A stretch of DNA of 64,000 bases from Heterocephalus glaber (GCF_000247695.1 NW_004624734.1:17952651-18016650), one strand, 5' to 3'; counted from the stretch's first letter, positions 33,446 through 47,491 are shown. Notes: generated by a model not told the origin, from the letters alone. Program-made: numbers and translations.

Positions 33446-35204
33446 CACAACAGTAGTTTCATCCACTGATAAGTTCAGGACCTGAGTGCTCTCAGTTTCC
33501 AGTACTCTCACTTGCTGAGCGTTTCTGTGTCTGCATGTGTTGCATTTACTGTGATGAGGTTAATAATGCCTTTCACATTCTAGGAAATCCTGGCCTCACT
33601 CCTAGGAAATTACTACACATTATTTCTATATTTTATTAATTTCATTATTATCAACTTTCAAAGAATCATATTAGTTGGGTAATGGGACTTCTGGATTATT
33701 CTTTATTAGGCTTTTCTGTTTCCTTTTACTTTTGGTTTTCCCTCTAACTTGTTGGAGATTTTCTAGATTATATCCAACACTACGATTTCATTCTTCTGCT
33801 ATCACATATATATACTCTCTTTTTCTCTCTCTCACACACACGTACAAAAATAATAATATACACCTCACATTAGGTCATTTTTCTCTGATCTTTTATGTAC
33901 TACTTTCTAATAAAATTTAATTTGAATGTTAACTGATAGTCTCTGAAAATATTACTTATAATTTTGCTGAATTTCTGTATATTTTCTTCTGTGTTTTTCT
34001 CCTAAATTCTGCTTCTCTCTTACCGCATTTTAAAGAAATTCTGAAAGCCTGTGGCACTTAACACTCTATTATTTTTAAAAATAAAGGGGTAAATTTGCCT
34101 GGAAACTTGGTGGACAGGTCCAAATTGTCAACTGTCTTAAAGAGGAAAGTTGGTTGTGAATAATATTTTCAATTGGCAGTCACAAGAAATGGCATTATCT
34201 GTATGGTATGGGTGTTTTACCTTGATTGCTTTTGTTCCTTTTTTTTTTTTAAGATTCTCAAATAAATAATCTGTGTCTTCCCAGGCTGCTTGTTGCAGGT
34301 GCAAATTGGGGAGGTGATAGCTTTCCACTTTTCAGATTGGTGATTTTTATTGTGTCCAGAACTTTCAGCTCCACCTTACTTTCTCCTTCAGCTGTGCCAG
34401 AGTTCTAAGTGCCATCTGTTGTCTACCTGAAATTCTTTCTCTATTGATCTGTCCCTTTGTCTATGAATAGGAGGAAGGCTGTGATGAAACAATCCCCATT
34501 ATTAATAATGTTTCATTGGGAAACTCCAGAAAGAAATGAAAGCAGAATCTTCACTTTGACTTTTAATATTTAAAATGTAAGAAAACATGTTATTTTCACC
34601 ACTGTTGAATATTTGGGAGTAATCATAGTTAAGATGGATGTAGAAAAAAATTGGAATTGAAAAAAAACAACAAAAAAAAACGTGATCCTCCAGGAGGTAC
34701 AGAGAGAATCCCCAGGGTTGAATTTTGATCTACACTGCACACCTGTAATTTTGTAACTGCATAGTTTCTGTCAGAATTCCTTGGGCTGTGGGTGATGACT
34801 AGCTGAAAATAACTCACCAAATGGCTTCTTTCAGGGAGCATAGAACTGTATTCCTACAGGCCTGGAGTAAGAGGACACATTAGACCTTAAAGCTCTTAGA
34901 TAAAGAGTGGGAGGAGCATTTGTTCAATAGTGAATAGGGAGGGTCTCCTTCTTGAGGCAAAAACTTTTAATTTTTATTTGTTTTGGAGTAATCTGAGAAT
35001 ATAAACAGGTTGCTCCTCACTGTCGAGTCTCCAAACACCTCTGCTAAGGGTCCTCCTAAGAGGACAGTCATATCCACACTCTCAGCTTCTGTGAAAGATA
35101 AAAAGAATTCAGTAAAGCAATGGCAATGTCAAAGAGGAGACATTTTTAAATGATGTTTAAGCTTAAATCTTTCTTTAAACAAAATAAAATGGAATGAAAT
35201 AGCA

Positions 35205-35207
<3 letters not shown>

Positions 35208-35249
<42 letters not shown>

Positions 35250-35251
35250 CT
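35208..35251. repeat. (TC)n microsatellite
   Basis: A nearly perfect dinucleotide array. Confidence 0.96.
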
Positions 35252-35699
35252 ATGTACACAAAGGTCAAGGATATAATATGAAAAAGACTTTTGCCCTGAG
35301 ATATAAAACTCTTTGTTTTTTAAACATATTTGAAGAAAGAAATGGGCAGAGAATGCGCTTTCTTCAAATATAAAAAACTAAAGTAATAGAAAGGTGTTCA
35401 GTAAACTCTCCCCCCACAAACAATCTAGTTTAGCATTGAGCAAGACTAAGTGAGAAAAACAGATGCTTTGAAAGAATTATTAAATGAATGTGACTGAGAG
35501 GAGTGGTTTTTTAAAAATTATTTTAATCATAACATATCTGTTATACATTCAAAAATACAGGATTTTTAGTTGAATAACTAGAAATAAACTTCCATAAAAT
35601 ATGGGGTGTATGTTATTTTAATTTCTAAGTTGAAAAATAAAACATAATTTAACACATACACCCCTTTAAAATCATCTAATATCAACATGCTGAGAGAGA

Positions 35700-35830
35700 G
35701 GATGTATATACGGAGACAGACATTTATATACATGTTATTTATATTATATAGTCATTTATTATTTATTATATACATAATAAATATATATTTATAATAATAA
35801 ACATATATATGTATTTATATCTCAAAATTA
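35700..35830. repeat. AT-rich low-complexity sequence
   Basis: Dominated by tata/ttat/aata words with local self-complementarity (tattatatacataataaatata). Confidence 0.75.
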
Positions 35831-36221
35831 ATTGCACTATTTATAGAAGCTGTTTGACATTCAGTATTGTTGATAAAAAGGGAAATAAATAATTCCACTA
35901 TTAATAAATGTTGGAAGATATCCATTTGGCACAATACTGCAGCAAACTCTATCATTTATATCTTTGTGCACATGAGTGGCTATTTCTATAGACTAGATTT
36001 CTAGAAAAGAAACTACCATGACATAGAACAGATCAGTTTTAAATTCTGAAATAATCTCCCAAATTGGATTGCAATAACTTTATACCTATTTATACACCTA
36101 TCAGTATTCATGGAAGTTTTGCCCTGTAAATACTGGCAGGACTAAAAAAGTATTTTTAAATTTTTACTTATATTTCTTGCACAATTTCAAAGTTATTTTA
36201 TTTTGCATTCCTTCATTAATA

Positions 36222-36450
36222 GTACAGGAAAAAGAAAGGAAAGAAGGGAAAGGAAATATATGAGAAAAGGAAAAAATGAAAAAAAGTCTTTATAAATAGA
36301 GAGGGATGGAGGGGTTGAAGGGAGGGCAGGGGAATGGAGAAAAAATAAGAACCAAGGTACATTATGTAAAGGTACAAGTCCGCAATGAGAAATGTAAATG
36401 TATTGTATACTTAAAATGTACCAATAAAAGAATTTAAGAAAAAAAGATAT
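36222..36450 (+). mobile_element. LINE-1 3' end, 5'-truncated
   Basis: A purine-rich tract (gaggggttgaagggagggcagggg), then 'aaaaaataagaaccaaggtacattatgtaaaggtac', then 'tacttaaaatgtaccaataaaag' and an A-rich tail. Only the 3' UTR is present. Confidence 0.87.
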
Positions 36451-38878
36451 TTAACGTAGCAACACTAACTAAAAGGAAAAAAAAATGCTTGAAGTAAATT
36501 GAATACTCAATAATGACATATGGTTGAATAAATTGTGATATATTCATAAAAAAAAAGTGGCATATGTTTAGTCATATTTATGTTATTTCTTCTGGCTTGA
36601 CTACTCGATTCAGGTTCCCTTGTTTTTATTTACTTTATTCAGACTCCCATTATCTTTTTTGTGTTCCTGGACCCCATTCAGAACACTCCATTACATTTAT
36701 CTCTCTCATCCCTTATGATTTTTTGACCGGAATTATTTTATATTTACTGTGTTTATAATAACTTTAATTTTAAATATTAGTTTAGTATTTGGAAATATTT
36801 CCCTCTATTAGAATAGAAATAATCATTTTCTAATAATAGCACTGAGGTGGTGATTTACTTGGAGAAAGACCAGAGAGGTAATGAATGCTTTTCACCACAT
36901 CCTATCAAGAGTACTTATTATCAGAATGATTTATGATTGTTTATGTTGACCTTGACCATCTGTATAAGTCAGTGTTTCTTTGAGTTTCTCTACTGAAATG
37001 TTGATGTATTCCCTCTCTATGTTATAGGTAAAAGGAAGCTTTGAGTCCACACCTAATGATGAGGAAATGGGCATTTCCCTCTCAATATTTTATTTCTCAT
37101 TTGGATTATAAGAGCAAAAACTTTGGCTCTAAACTACAGCGAGTGGTAAAGGATCTCTGTAGTATTTAATTAAATTTCTCCTCCTACTGTTGTCTCCCCT
37201 TGTTCTTGCTTTTTCTTTTTTCTGGTAAAACTAACTTTTTCGGTTGTAGTCACCTTGTATGTCACTTGTATTTTTTATGGGTTCTCCATTCTCTCAAAGT
37301 CCCAAAGGTACTCCTTTTATCTTTGTCCTGGAGGAAGAACAGGAGCAACCAGCCCTTTATCACTGCCATTTTCTAATGAAGATTGTATCTACAAAGTGTT
37401 TTCAGTTCTGGTGTCTAAAGGGTATTTGTCATCTTCCAAGGTCATTTGTAGTCCCTGGTAATTACACAGATGGATTGGTGACCATCAAGAATACTTCTTC
37501 TGCACTAGAAGCAATGTAAGAATTAGGAAATAGTCAGCTGACCTCTTAAAATTGGAAAAGTTTGTTCAAGATTTTAAGTGAAAGACGCTTCAAAGATAAT
37601 ATAGATGGTGAGGGAACTCAGAAGAATCTCCTTAACCTACTCTCTCCTTCGCTCTCCTCTGAGTACTTCTCCAACCACTGCCTCCCCACTGCATCAATAC
37701 TTGAACACACAGTCACTTACACACACACATACAAACATACACATGAGTGCACAGGTGTACAAAATTCCTAATCTTATCACTTCCTACCATTTCCTGTGAA
37801 ATAACTGCATCAAAATGCCACCACTATATTTTTCATCTATTTAGGTAGAGGAAGCCCTTTGTGTGTGTTATGCCATTCCATTCCTTCTTGGGACAGACAT
37901 GCCAGGGGCTAGATTCCTCAATATTTATGATAACAATTTTCTATCTTTCTGCACAACCATTATTTATAAACTGGTAATCATGTGTCACACTCCTAAGAAG
38001 AACAGTTCATTGGGCTGTCTGGATTTTATCATGTGTGCCCATTACATATTCTAAAACAAGTGTAAAAGAGTTCCTGAGACTATTATACTCTATTATACAT
38101 ATCCACTGTGTCTGTATATCTCAATACAAATGTATTATCTCATGTGTCTCACCAAAGATGCATCTTTTATTCATGAATCTCTAACTGTATTGATGCAAAA
38201 AATTTGCTAAATGTTCTAGTTTATAGAACAATCCAAATACTCAAATCAAAGAAAAATCTCTTAAAAGTGATATTAGTATTCAATAGTTATATTCATTTAT
38301 GTGGTTATACATGTAATACTTGTATCAAACTCCTATTTTGAGTTAAAAATTGTAAATATGAAAGTCATTATTGTACAGATGCATTTACACAGATTTTATA
38401 TATATCCTAGGTAAGAGTTGTTAATAATCTTCATGGAGAATAAAAAAAGAAACTAACTTATAACATAAAATATTGTTCCAGTCTAGTTCCCATTTGGAGA
38501 GATCTGTACATAAAAAGGTCATTTGATTACAGTCAACAAATAAAGGCTATGGTTACCAGTTTGTTTCTATCCTGGAGATCAGATATTAATATTAATTAAT
38601 ATCTAGGCAATGTTTTTTCAAAAAACAATAGCAAAATACTGAATTAACATCTCTTTGAAAGCAATATTCTTCCACAAATGTTTCAGTTAGTAAATAAGTG
38701 CACCTTTTTTTCTATCAAAGAAGATTCATTATTCAAATTTCTTTGGAAAATTGTCCATGCAAAAGAATGGAAATAAATACTTGGTCTTCTTAAGTAAAAT
38801 TAGTGAAAAAGTTATTGGATTTCTAAATCCCTTTTCCTCATTTTTATTATTGCTCTTATCATTATTTGGGGGGAAGAA
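36451..38878. other. Unassigned non-coding sequence
   Basis: No named repeat. The two overlapping ORFs at 37255-37519 have no domain or signal features and are judged chance. Confidence 0.5.
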
Positions 38879-38879
38879 A

Positions 38880-38978
38880 GGAGGAAGGAAGGAACAGTGG
38901 GATTAGAAAAGCAAACAAGCGTGTTATGTACATTCACCAATGTTCCAAGATATTAATATTATTAAATTTTTAAAAGAT
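38880..38978 (+). repeat. Second copy of the short A-tailed repeat of 13.6 kb
   Basis: 'gattagaaaagcaaacaagcgtgttatgtacattcaccaatg' followed by an A/T-rich end (attattaaatttttaaaa) parallels 13626-13735, including the shared core GTGTTATGTACAT-CACC. Confidence 0.45.
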
Positions 38979-39630
38979 CTGTTACCATTTTTTTCCAGTG
39001 ATATTACCAAATTTTTAAATAATGGTAATGTTCATAATTCTTATCTAAAACAATAAGCCTTAAGTACAGCAATATTATGAAAGAAATATTTTTGAGGTAA
39101 TCTTATTTCCCTTTTTCATTAAAAAACCTTCAGAATGCAAAGGTAAAAACATACAATACTCAGAAATAATAAAATAATGTTTAATTTCTTACTTTTCTAT
39201 ATTCTAAATAAATTTGACAATCTTGACTCTTATAAGCACATTTCAAAATAAAACATTGCTCAATAACTCTTTCCTCTTCTTCAGAAAAAGCAACCAAAAT
39301 GTTACATTTTAAGTATTTTTAATTCCTAAACATATAATCTGATTTTATTTTGAATATAAGGAAGCCATACTTGATCTTTCCCTTGGCTATCTACTTTTTC
39401 TTTCTTAAGTCTGAATTACACACTCTGTCCTTAATACTTTCTAGTAACAGAAAATGTTACTTTTGTAAAAATTCAAAGAATCAAAATTCCAGAAAAATTT
39501 TCCTACATTATTTTCAATCTCCTTAAATAGATAACAATATTCATTATGACCTTCTTCCCTTTTCTGTAATTTTTTTCTTTATTCATACCTTAGGAAAGGA
39601 AAACTTAAAGATCAAAAGAATGAAAAAATG
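38979..39630. other. Unassigned AT-rich sequence
   Basis: Nothing recognisable. Confidence 0.5.
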
Positions 39631-39631
39631 C

Positions 39632-39800
39632 TAACATTTATTGAATGTTTAGTAGGCTAAACACTGGAAAAAAATGCTTAAATTAAACCAGAATTGATTG
39701 AGAAGTTGTTCTGGTCACCCTTAATTTAGAAATGAGTCACTGAGGAGTAGATATGTTATGTGGCTTGGGAGCTCATCAGCTCTTGGTGCAGCTTGAAAGT
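39632..39800 (-). repeat. MIR-like SINE fossil
   Basis: The plus strand 'ctaacatttattgaatgtttagtaggctaaacactgg', 'agaaatgagtcactgaggagtagatatgttatgtggcttggg' and 'agctcttggtgcagcttgaa' follow the complement of MIR (acatttattgagtacttactatg...gatgaggaaactgaggc...aagtaacttgccc...agctagtaagtgg). Decayed. Confidence 0.6.
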
Positions 39801-40895
39801 GATCAAATCAGGAGCGAGTGCCTCCTGAAATATTTTTGCTTGCATGAACAAATTTCATTTGCACTTCTGACAAATCACTACATTCTTTCACACAATTTTG
39901 TCTCATCCTCCTTCTGCAGTGTTTTCAATGTGCTCTACTCCCAGTTCCAAACCACCTGGTGTAGGTTACATGACAGGTAAGCTCTAACAGTTAATTGACT
40001 TTTTTTCAAGCAGAATATATCACATTCCTCTCCCATTCCACCCCTTCACAGTGCATGAAATTCTTTGATTACACCACTGTTTTGTTAGCTTGCTTTATAA
40101 ACTTTATAAATAAGGACAAGATAATATTCACTTTAGATTTTAGCAAACTGGGAGCAGATGTGCAATACCTGAAATATGTCATGAAATGAAAAATTAACAA
40201 AATGAATAAACAGATATTCATGAAACTGAAAGTTCAAAACACATATAGAATCCAACCTTGATTCATCCACTAATAATTGAAAACATTTCCCTGGATTTTT
40301 GGACAATTTTATGACAGTAGCATCTCAGTAGAAAAAGATGAAGTCTGATTGGTAGTGAGTGATTTGCATTTTAGAATTTTTACTTACACTGGTCTTCACT
40401 GAAAATTCTATGTCATTGCCACTATTTTTTGAAAGCCTCCAAAAAAAAGTAGATATGTTACTTGTTTTTATAATCACTATTTGTATAGAAGAGTTTACTA
40501 TTTCATTTTACAAATGTCAATATCATGCCATTATTATCATCATAAACACTAAATAAGACATATTAAATATCTGTACCCCAAGAGAAATCTAGAATCACCA
40601 AGTGTCTAAGATAAATGATATCAAATACAGATAATTAGGGTAGTATTTTTCCAAATAAGATTTTGAAGTTGAAGTTATTGCTAAATAGTGGAAGATAATA
40701 GGATTTAAGGGTTTATAAGACACAAAATCAATATTAGATGAAGTATATACCACTTAAAAAGATTTATGGAAGAAATAGAGACAGTAATGATGAATTATCA
40801 AATTTTGCTTTGTAGTCTTATAATGTAAATTTAAGTTCCTTTCCTTCACATTTTTTTTGATACAATCTACATTATTGATATTTGCTTTTTCAAGA
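39801..40895. other. Unassigned AT-rich sequence
   Basis: No gene or named repeat was seen. Short ORFs only. Confidence 0.5.
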
Positions 40896-40900
40896 TGATT

Positions 40901-41048
40901 TTTTTCTGGGATACATGAATAGGTAGTCATTTTGCATCAAGGTGGGTATAGGTTCCAAATGTCACTATATGGATATAGTTTGTCTCTGTACTCACCCTAT
41001 ATCAACTTTAATGCAAAATGACTACATAGTCACATATTCCAGAAAATA
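40901..41048. mobile_element. Palindromic MITE-like element
   Basis: The left arm 40902-40952 (tttttctgggatacatgaat...gtagtcattttgcatcaagg...tatagg) is an inverted copy of the right arm 40998-41046. The 15-base core GTAGTCATTTTGCAT is exact in both arms, and the arms agree at most other positions. The spacer is about 45 bp. This is the form of a foldback or MITE-type DNA transposon. I do not recognise the family. Confidence 0.65.
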
Positions 41049-41049
41049 A

Positions 41050-41595
41050 AATCGTACTAATAAATCTGTTATGTGAAACAGTAATGGAAATCTTGACTCA
41101 AAATTGTTGATTGAAACATTTATTTAATAAACAATAACCCATTATTAATATTAGGCATGCCAAATAATTAAAATTAGCCTCTGCCTATCGAAGCAAATGC
41201 ATAAAAAAACACTGTTCAATTACTGAAAATTACATCCAAACATAACGTAAATCATTTAGGAATTAGAACTGTTCAAAATTAAGCAGCATTTACAGACCTC
41301 CCTAGGCATTGAGTTAAACATCAATCAAAGTACTCCAGCTAGAGTGGAATGATAATCTTGGAAGATAGGTAGTAAGCCAGCTTTGGAATTGCAGAATCAA
41401 TAAAATGGCTTCTAAATTCCTTTTAGCACATATATCTTTATCATTAATTGACTTCTATTTCTTTCCATATCCAGAAATCAGACAAATTAAATTAAAAGTT
41501 AAACTTTTCTACCTCCCTTTGAAATTTTGCAAGCATATGTAGTTTAAAAATAACTACTGAGAATCAGTAATAGGATGAGTTTGCTATCTATTTTT
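41050..41595. other. Unassigned sequence
   Basis: No gene or repeat recognised. Confidence 0.5.
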
Positions 41596-41599
41596 TGCA

Positions 41600-41762
41600 A
41601 ATAATGTTTTATTAGAGTGTAGCTTCATAATTTTTGTGTGTTGTCTGTGCTCTTAACTATAGTGACAAAGTTAAATGGCTTCCACGGAGACACTATGTGA
41701 ACAAAACTAAAAATGTTTACCATTGGTCCTTTGCATAAAGAATTTGCTGATCCCTGCTTTAG
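41600..41762 (-). mobile_element. hAT-Charlie-type non-autonomous DNA transposon fossil
   Basis: The plus strand 'taatgttttattagagtgtagc', 'gtgtgttgtctgtgctc', 'gtgacaaagttaaatggcttccacggagac', 'actaaaaatgtttacc' and 'aaagaatttgctgatccctgc' follow the complement of the element whose consensus starts 'caggggtcggcaaactttttctgtaaagggcc'. A relative lies at 45090-45237. Non-coding; the ORF at 41713-41943 is incidental. Confidence 0.72.
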
Positions 41763-41764
41763 AA

Positions 41765-44485
41765 GCTCATTTAAACTATCAATACGATTTTCAACAAGTT
41801 ACCCAAACATGTCATCCCCAAAAGATGATAATTACTTCATTTTACTAAAATATGAGTTGGAGATTTTTAGGACATATATGACTTTTTTCCATAATGTACC
41901 CATAAATAACCAAGTTAACAAAGTTTTGCACAAGTTGAAGTGATTTTTAAGGAATACTAGTATGTGATCAACAAATATGCTTATGCAAATATGAATATTT
42001 TCATTAACATTTATCAGATTATGTTCCCCAGTGATTGACTTTGAGTTCATGTAACAGGATATCTCCGAGCTGTGCGAGAGCACCTCCACCCACATCTCAC
42101 TCAGGGTGGTTTTAAGAATCCATAATAGAAAACACTTTTCTCAAAACATTTCCAATTTAGAATTTTCTAATAAAAGAATGAATCTTAAGAAATTGCTCTG
42201 ACATTCTATTTTCCCAAATCATGGTACATTGTAACTTTTTCATTTCAAAGGTTTTTATTTTGATTCTTTGTAACAAAGATGGTAAACATTATATTTCAGT
42301 CTGTGCTTTAAATGAAATAAAAATTCTACATTGAAGCCATTTAGCTGAATGAAAGTTTTCTAAATGATATGTGCCCTCTTTTCTTCTCTTATGCAGAGTT
42401 TATATACTCATAAATATTTAAAAAGTCAGGTTCTCAAATCCAATATAACTGCAATCCATTTTAACCGTGAGAACTGAATTGTTTTTGGCCCTGTAGGTGA
42501 GTAAGACAGACAAGCTAATTGCCTTTTTAACTTACAGATTTTCAGTGCAAAATCTCATTATCATTTTTTTTCAAGAATGAGTTTCTCTCAAATTCTGATG
42601 GTGAGTGAAGGTTCTTTTATCATGAAATGATGAATCCTTTTCCTTCTCTATCTTTCTCTAAATTCCCTCACAGAGTACTTGATAGAAGGCTGATTTTGCT
42701 CATCACTGTTTCAAGTGATCCTTAGAATAACTTGAGAAAACCAGGAACATACCACATTAGCATAACAGAATACTTGAAAAATCAATGACTATATCTAGGT
42801 AGAAATGATTGTACCTCATAACCAATATTCTTGACATTTAAAAAGGTCAGATAGAACTTATTTAAAAGTCTGTTCTCTAGAATGATTATCAGTGACATAT
42901 TTCTATTTGCCATGTATAGATCTTTTCTATCATTTCAATAAATTACAACTGGTATAATAAAAATTACCCCCTTGGTAATGTACCATAATTGAAAAAATTA
43001 GTTCATTGAGTCTGCAGTTAATGAGCTACAAATTCCCTCACATTCACGTTCTTTACACACACATACATACACACACAAGCTGATATTTACACACTAGTTT
43101 TTATGTGTTTTGTGGCAGGTGTTCTAGAATGATTTCAATCTAGTGCAGACTGAGGCAAAGAGATTTGGAGAATAAAAACATCTAAGCCTGACACAGAAAA
43201 TAAAAACATTTTGAAATTTATTTTGAAGGTAGAGCAAAAATAAGCTTGATAAAAGGAAATCATGACAAATAGCTTCATTTCATATTTCATTCTTTCATTT
43301 TCGACATTAGGTAATTTAACACAAGCCATTTATTTGGATATGGAATATATGATGGTCACGTAATTGCTTTTCCATTTGTAGCCAGTGTTTGGAGTTTGTA
43401 TGTATGTTTGTGTGTGTGCAAAAGATATTACAATAAAAGTGTAAATTCTTAGATCACTGGAGGTGTCAAGTAGGCTTGAGATGAGTGTTAAATTCAGATG
43501 AAGTATCAGAGCTGGAGATGTGTTGGTACTTTTGTCCTGGTCAGTAAAAACATGAGAATTAATGAAATAACCTACAGTAAAGTGAGGAAGGCAGTATGAG
43601 GAGGATGATAACTGGATCCAGGAACCCCCCTTAATTTAGCAGTTGGGCAAAAAGAAATGATTGATGAAAACTCAAAGGTATTTAATGATATGATGCACTC
43701 TGAAAGAAAGACAATGTCAAGAACTAGAGCTGAGGGAGGGGAGGTGATGATTGCCAATTCTCCACAAGGAGAACAACATGACATCAGAAAATATCACCTT
43801 GAACTTAAAACTAATTTCCTTGGTGACATGTTCTAAAGCACTTTAGGTTGAATGGGTATTAAGAGCATGTTGCAGAGATACTAAGTGGAAAAATAGATGA
43901 TGGACATTGACATGCCATTAAGAGCCAACGAGTAAATGTAGCAGAATCAAGGGAGTTTTAGTAGTCATATATATGTAAACATATGCAAAATGTGTGTACA
44001 CATACACGTATATGTACATGTATGTATAATTTTATTCATATGTGAATATTCTCAATGTGTCCATGTCTATATCTATTATTACATTTATTAATATATAAAT
44101 ATCTGTATATATGCATACATACATATATAAATCAGATATATTTGAACATAATTAAATAAAAAAGGAGAAACTAAACACCCAGAGAGACAAGTGATCATTA
44201 AAGAGAAAGAAAGCTCCATAGCCAAGCATCTGTAGAAATACTGGGTTTTCCATGAAGAGTGAGACTTCCTACAATTCAAGAGATAAGTAGATTTCTTCAG
44301 ATGGTGATAATTATCAACTTTTGAGAGAAAATGGTGACAATTTATTTGTGCTAATTTCCCTTTTTCTTACTGAACTATGGGGTAGCAGTGAGGCAACAGT
44401 GAGAAGAGAATCTTCGGGGTGAAGCTTCAAGAGATTATCAGAGACGAGGTCAGTTAGTGCAGTTCATGATGGAAGCATTGGTAGT
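41765..44485. other. Unassigned sequence
   Basis: No gene recognised. AT/TG-rich low-complexity text occurs at 43970-44130 (atatatgtaaacatatgc...). The rest is unassigned. Confidence 0.5.
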
Positions 44486-44489
44486 TACA

Positions 44490-44800
44490 TTAGGTCCTTG
44501 GGGAAGAGGGCTGCATAACACCCTGTACACGTCTCAGCTTAAAACAACACACATGCCTTAACCCCAATGAGTCCAGAGTCCTGGCCAGACACAGATGACT
44601 GCAGGCAGGATTTCACAGGGTGCAGTCAAGGTGCTACATGGAGCAGCAGTCTCATCTGAAGCTCTATGTCCTCTTCTAAGTTAAAGTGGTAGTTGTCAGA
44701 ATTCATCTCCTTGCAGCTTGAGAATTCATAACCGTGTACTTTGCCCAGGCCAGTAGGGAAGGCTTAAGCCCTCTCTGCAAAGGATTCCAACTGGTTAAGA
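44490..44800 (-). repeat. Ancient LTR-like repeat, MLT1-type (tentative)
   Basis: 'cagcttaaaacaacacacatg', 'agagtcctggccagac', 'cacagggtgcagtcaaggtgc', 'gtctcatctgaagctc' and 'gttgtcagaattcatctccttg' recall an old mammalian interspersed repeat of the MLT1/MaLR kind in complement. I am not certain of the family name. Confidence 0.42.
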
Positions 44801-45089
44801 AACTGCAAAATTCCATCTTTTGATTTTGAATATAAAATCTCTTCAATCATAAGACCCATTGAGTTTTATTCAGTCACTCACTGATTTTAGTGCAACATTA
44901 CTATCATCATTTTTAAAATTTAAATAAAATTGTCATCTTCTAGGATGTGACCTCCTGTCATTTTTGCTTATAGCCATTCATGGTTAAATCAAACTAAATT
45001 CCAATTCCTGCATGGCAGACATTGGCTCCTTATATTTAGGGTGACTATGTGCCAAGCGGAGGCCACATAACCTCACTTATTGTATATTA

Positions 45090-45237
45090 TACATATATTA
45101 TATATACATGAATTTTCGTATTACAGATGAGAATTGAATAAATGTGACAAAAATTATATGGCCCACAACATGACTAAAATATTCACAATGTGCCTTCTAA
45201 ATAAAAGTTTGTTTACCTCTGTCCTAAATAACAGGAA
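45090..45237 (-). mobile_element. hAT-Charlie-type non-autonomous DNA transposon fossil
   Basis: 'tatggcccacaacatgactaaaatattcacaatgtgccttctaaataaaagtttgtttacctctg' matches the same family as 41600-41762 (tatggcccgcaaagcctaaaatatttactatctggccctttac...agtttgccgacccctg). Confidence 0.68.
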
Positions 45238-45239
45238 AG

Positions 45240-47475
45240 AACTATAGCATGGAGGTTTTCTTGTCAGTGAATTAAAAGGAAAGGAAATGTAGGCAAAATT
45301 TAGGTTTGAAGCTATTCTTTTGAAGATTATAAATTTTGGAGTATAGAAGATGAGAAAAATAATTAAAGAATTAGAGACATTAAAATTGTTTAGTTATTAA
45401 CTTTACTGGGAATGAAACTTTAATGTTTGGGGAAGAAGATTGTAGAACACAAATTCTAGTCTTAAAAATTGCCAGGAGTGCACGGAGGAAGACGGAGATG
45501 ACAGCCTCGTGGTGGCAGTTGTGTAAAACATCACTCGTATACACATGCATGTTACTTGTGCTTTGCTTTACCTTTTCTCTACAAGCAAGGAGGAAAATAT
45601 TCTAAAAGAACAATACTTTGGTTACTAGACATTGTGTCTTCTCTCACCTGGCTCTATGTCAAGAGAATTCTGAAGGAACAGATTTCTTAAAAAATGAATA
45701 AAAAGCTCATGACACCAGGGACTCCAAAGGGATAACCAGACTTTAGTTGGGGTCATAAAATACGTGGGAAGTTCTGAAATAAAATTTCTGTTAATCACAG
45801 AGTTAGAGTTACTGACAAAGAGCGGAAAGTTTGGACTGGGTTGGAGATGGGGGGCACATTAGTATAGACTGGCAATAACAAGCAGGAGACACAAGATGAA
45901 AACACATGACAAGTGAAGCTGAGACTCTGAGTCACAAAGATAAATGCAGATGTAAGGAACTATGGGATCATCAAGACAGTCTGCTTTGAACGATGCTATA
46001 AATATATTTTGAGGGGAATCCATGCATTACTCTTATTGCAGAAAATTCATAAATATATTTTGATGTCTTACAAATGCCTTTCGAATATATAAATTTTTTC
46101 TACTGATCTGGTACACTTAAAATAATTATTATGTAAGTATTTTAATTTCTGAATTTTCTAAAAATGAGATTGAAGTCCAAACACTGAACAAACTGCTAGT
46201 TAGTAAAGGTTAATATGCATATTTTCCTGTAAATAAGTTTATTAATGTTTTGGCCTCAAGCATGCTTCTGTAGCAGTAAAATAGAATTTTAGTCTAGATT
46301 TTCTAACATACAAAAGATTAAAAATAAACCAAATAAGGTAGATGGCTAATATTTAGTGACTAGAATCAGAAGAGCTTCAACTTCCATATCTTTAAAAAAG
46401 GATACCAAAGTCAGTTATCTTATGCCATCAATGAAATAATGCATTTAAAATAGTTTTATAACTGTATTTATCATTAAAACATTAAGTGATCATATTTTTA
46501 TCTCTCATTTAGCACAATAGTGCGATATACTGTAACTGGGAAATTCTACCTCATTTCTCCCATGCAATCCATAGGTTCAGACACACTAAGGCTGTTTCCA
46601 TTATCTCTGGATACAATATTTGTAGAGGTTCAACAATTTCCTACTTAACTTTCCTTGAATTTGACATATGCTCACTGACCAAAAAGAGTTGCAGAATATG
46701 CATGCATTTACAGGTGAGTAACCCAGATAAAAAATCATACACTTATGACAGATTTTTCCATCATCAGAGAATCACTGCCTGAGTTCTGTCAGTGCAATTT
46801 TACATAAAAAGTCCTATTTAGGTTTTTAAAAAAGTGAACGATTCATAATTGCTGTCATCTTCAACCTTAGCTATACCATCGTTGTCCTTGCCATTCACTG
46901 ATCTGGTGCTCAGCGATGTCTACACCAGTCTATAGCAAAGGAACTTAATAGAAGGTTCATGGTATTTCAAATCTTATTATGTATGAAATTTCCAGATCAT
47001 TGATTACAACGTGAACAGCAATTTTTCTTTGTGAATTACTTCATTTTTGTATGTACATTTAGATCCTTGCTTAAACATAGATTTATTCATCTACCCTTGC
47101 TAACCCACCCTTGTGATCTTAAGTAGAGAAAAATAGAAGAAAAAAATTTGCATATATTATTTAGTACTCTGAAACCATAGTACCCTGCAATTAAAAGACC
47201 AGGGAGTCTTAGCAGTTTTCTCATTTGTTTTATTTTCCATGGACAAATCTTCCTTAAAATGATGGGTTTTTTGTTTGTTTTGCTTTGTTGCTGTTGTATT
47301 TTTAGCAGAGACATTCTCTCAGCCTTGATAAGAGTAGAGAGAACATGTAGCCCAGTGAGCTAACTCACAATAATGGTTTAAGGACATTACAAATCAATTC
47401 TGATTTTTAAATTTATTTCTTAGATATGTACTTCTGTCCAACACTTTTCTACACTGGAAATATTATTTTCCAATC
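45240..47475. other. Unassigned non-coding sequence
   Basis: No gene, RNA or named repeat was recognised. Confidence 0.5.
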
Positions 47476-47491
47476 TCAAAAAGTTACTACT

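Larger units (their letters stand above)
33450..36215. other. Unassigned AT-rich sequence
   Basis: No gene or named transposon. It includes the (TC)n array at 35208-35251 and very AT-rich text at 35700-35830. Confidence 0.5.

Noticed and set aside
37255..37519. Two overlapping plus-strand ORFs (68 and 86 codons)
   Set aside because: Overlapping frames with no domain, signal peptide or homology I can recognise. The region shows no other gene evidence.
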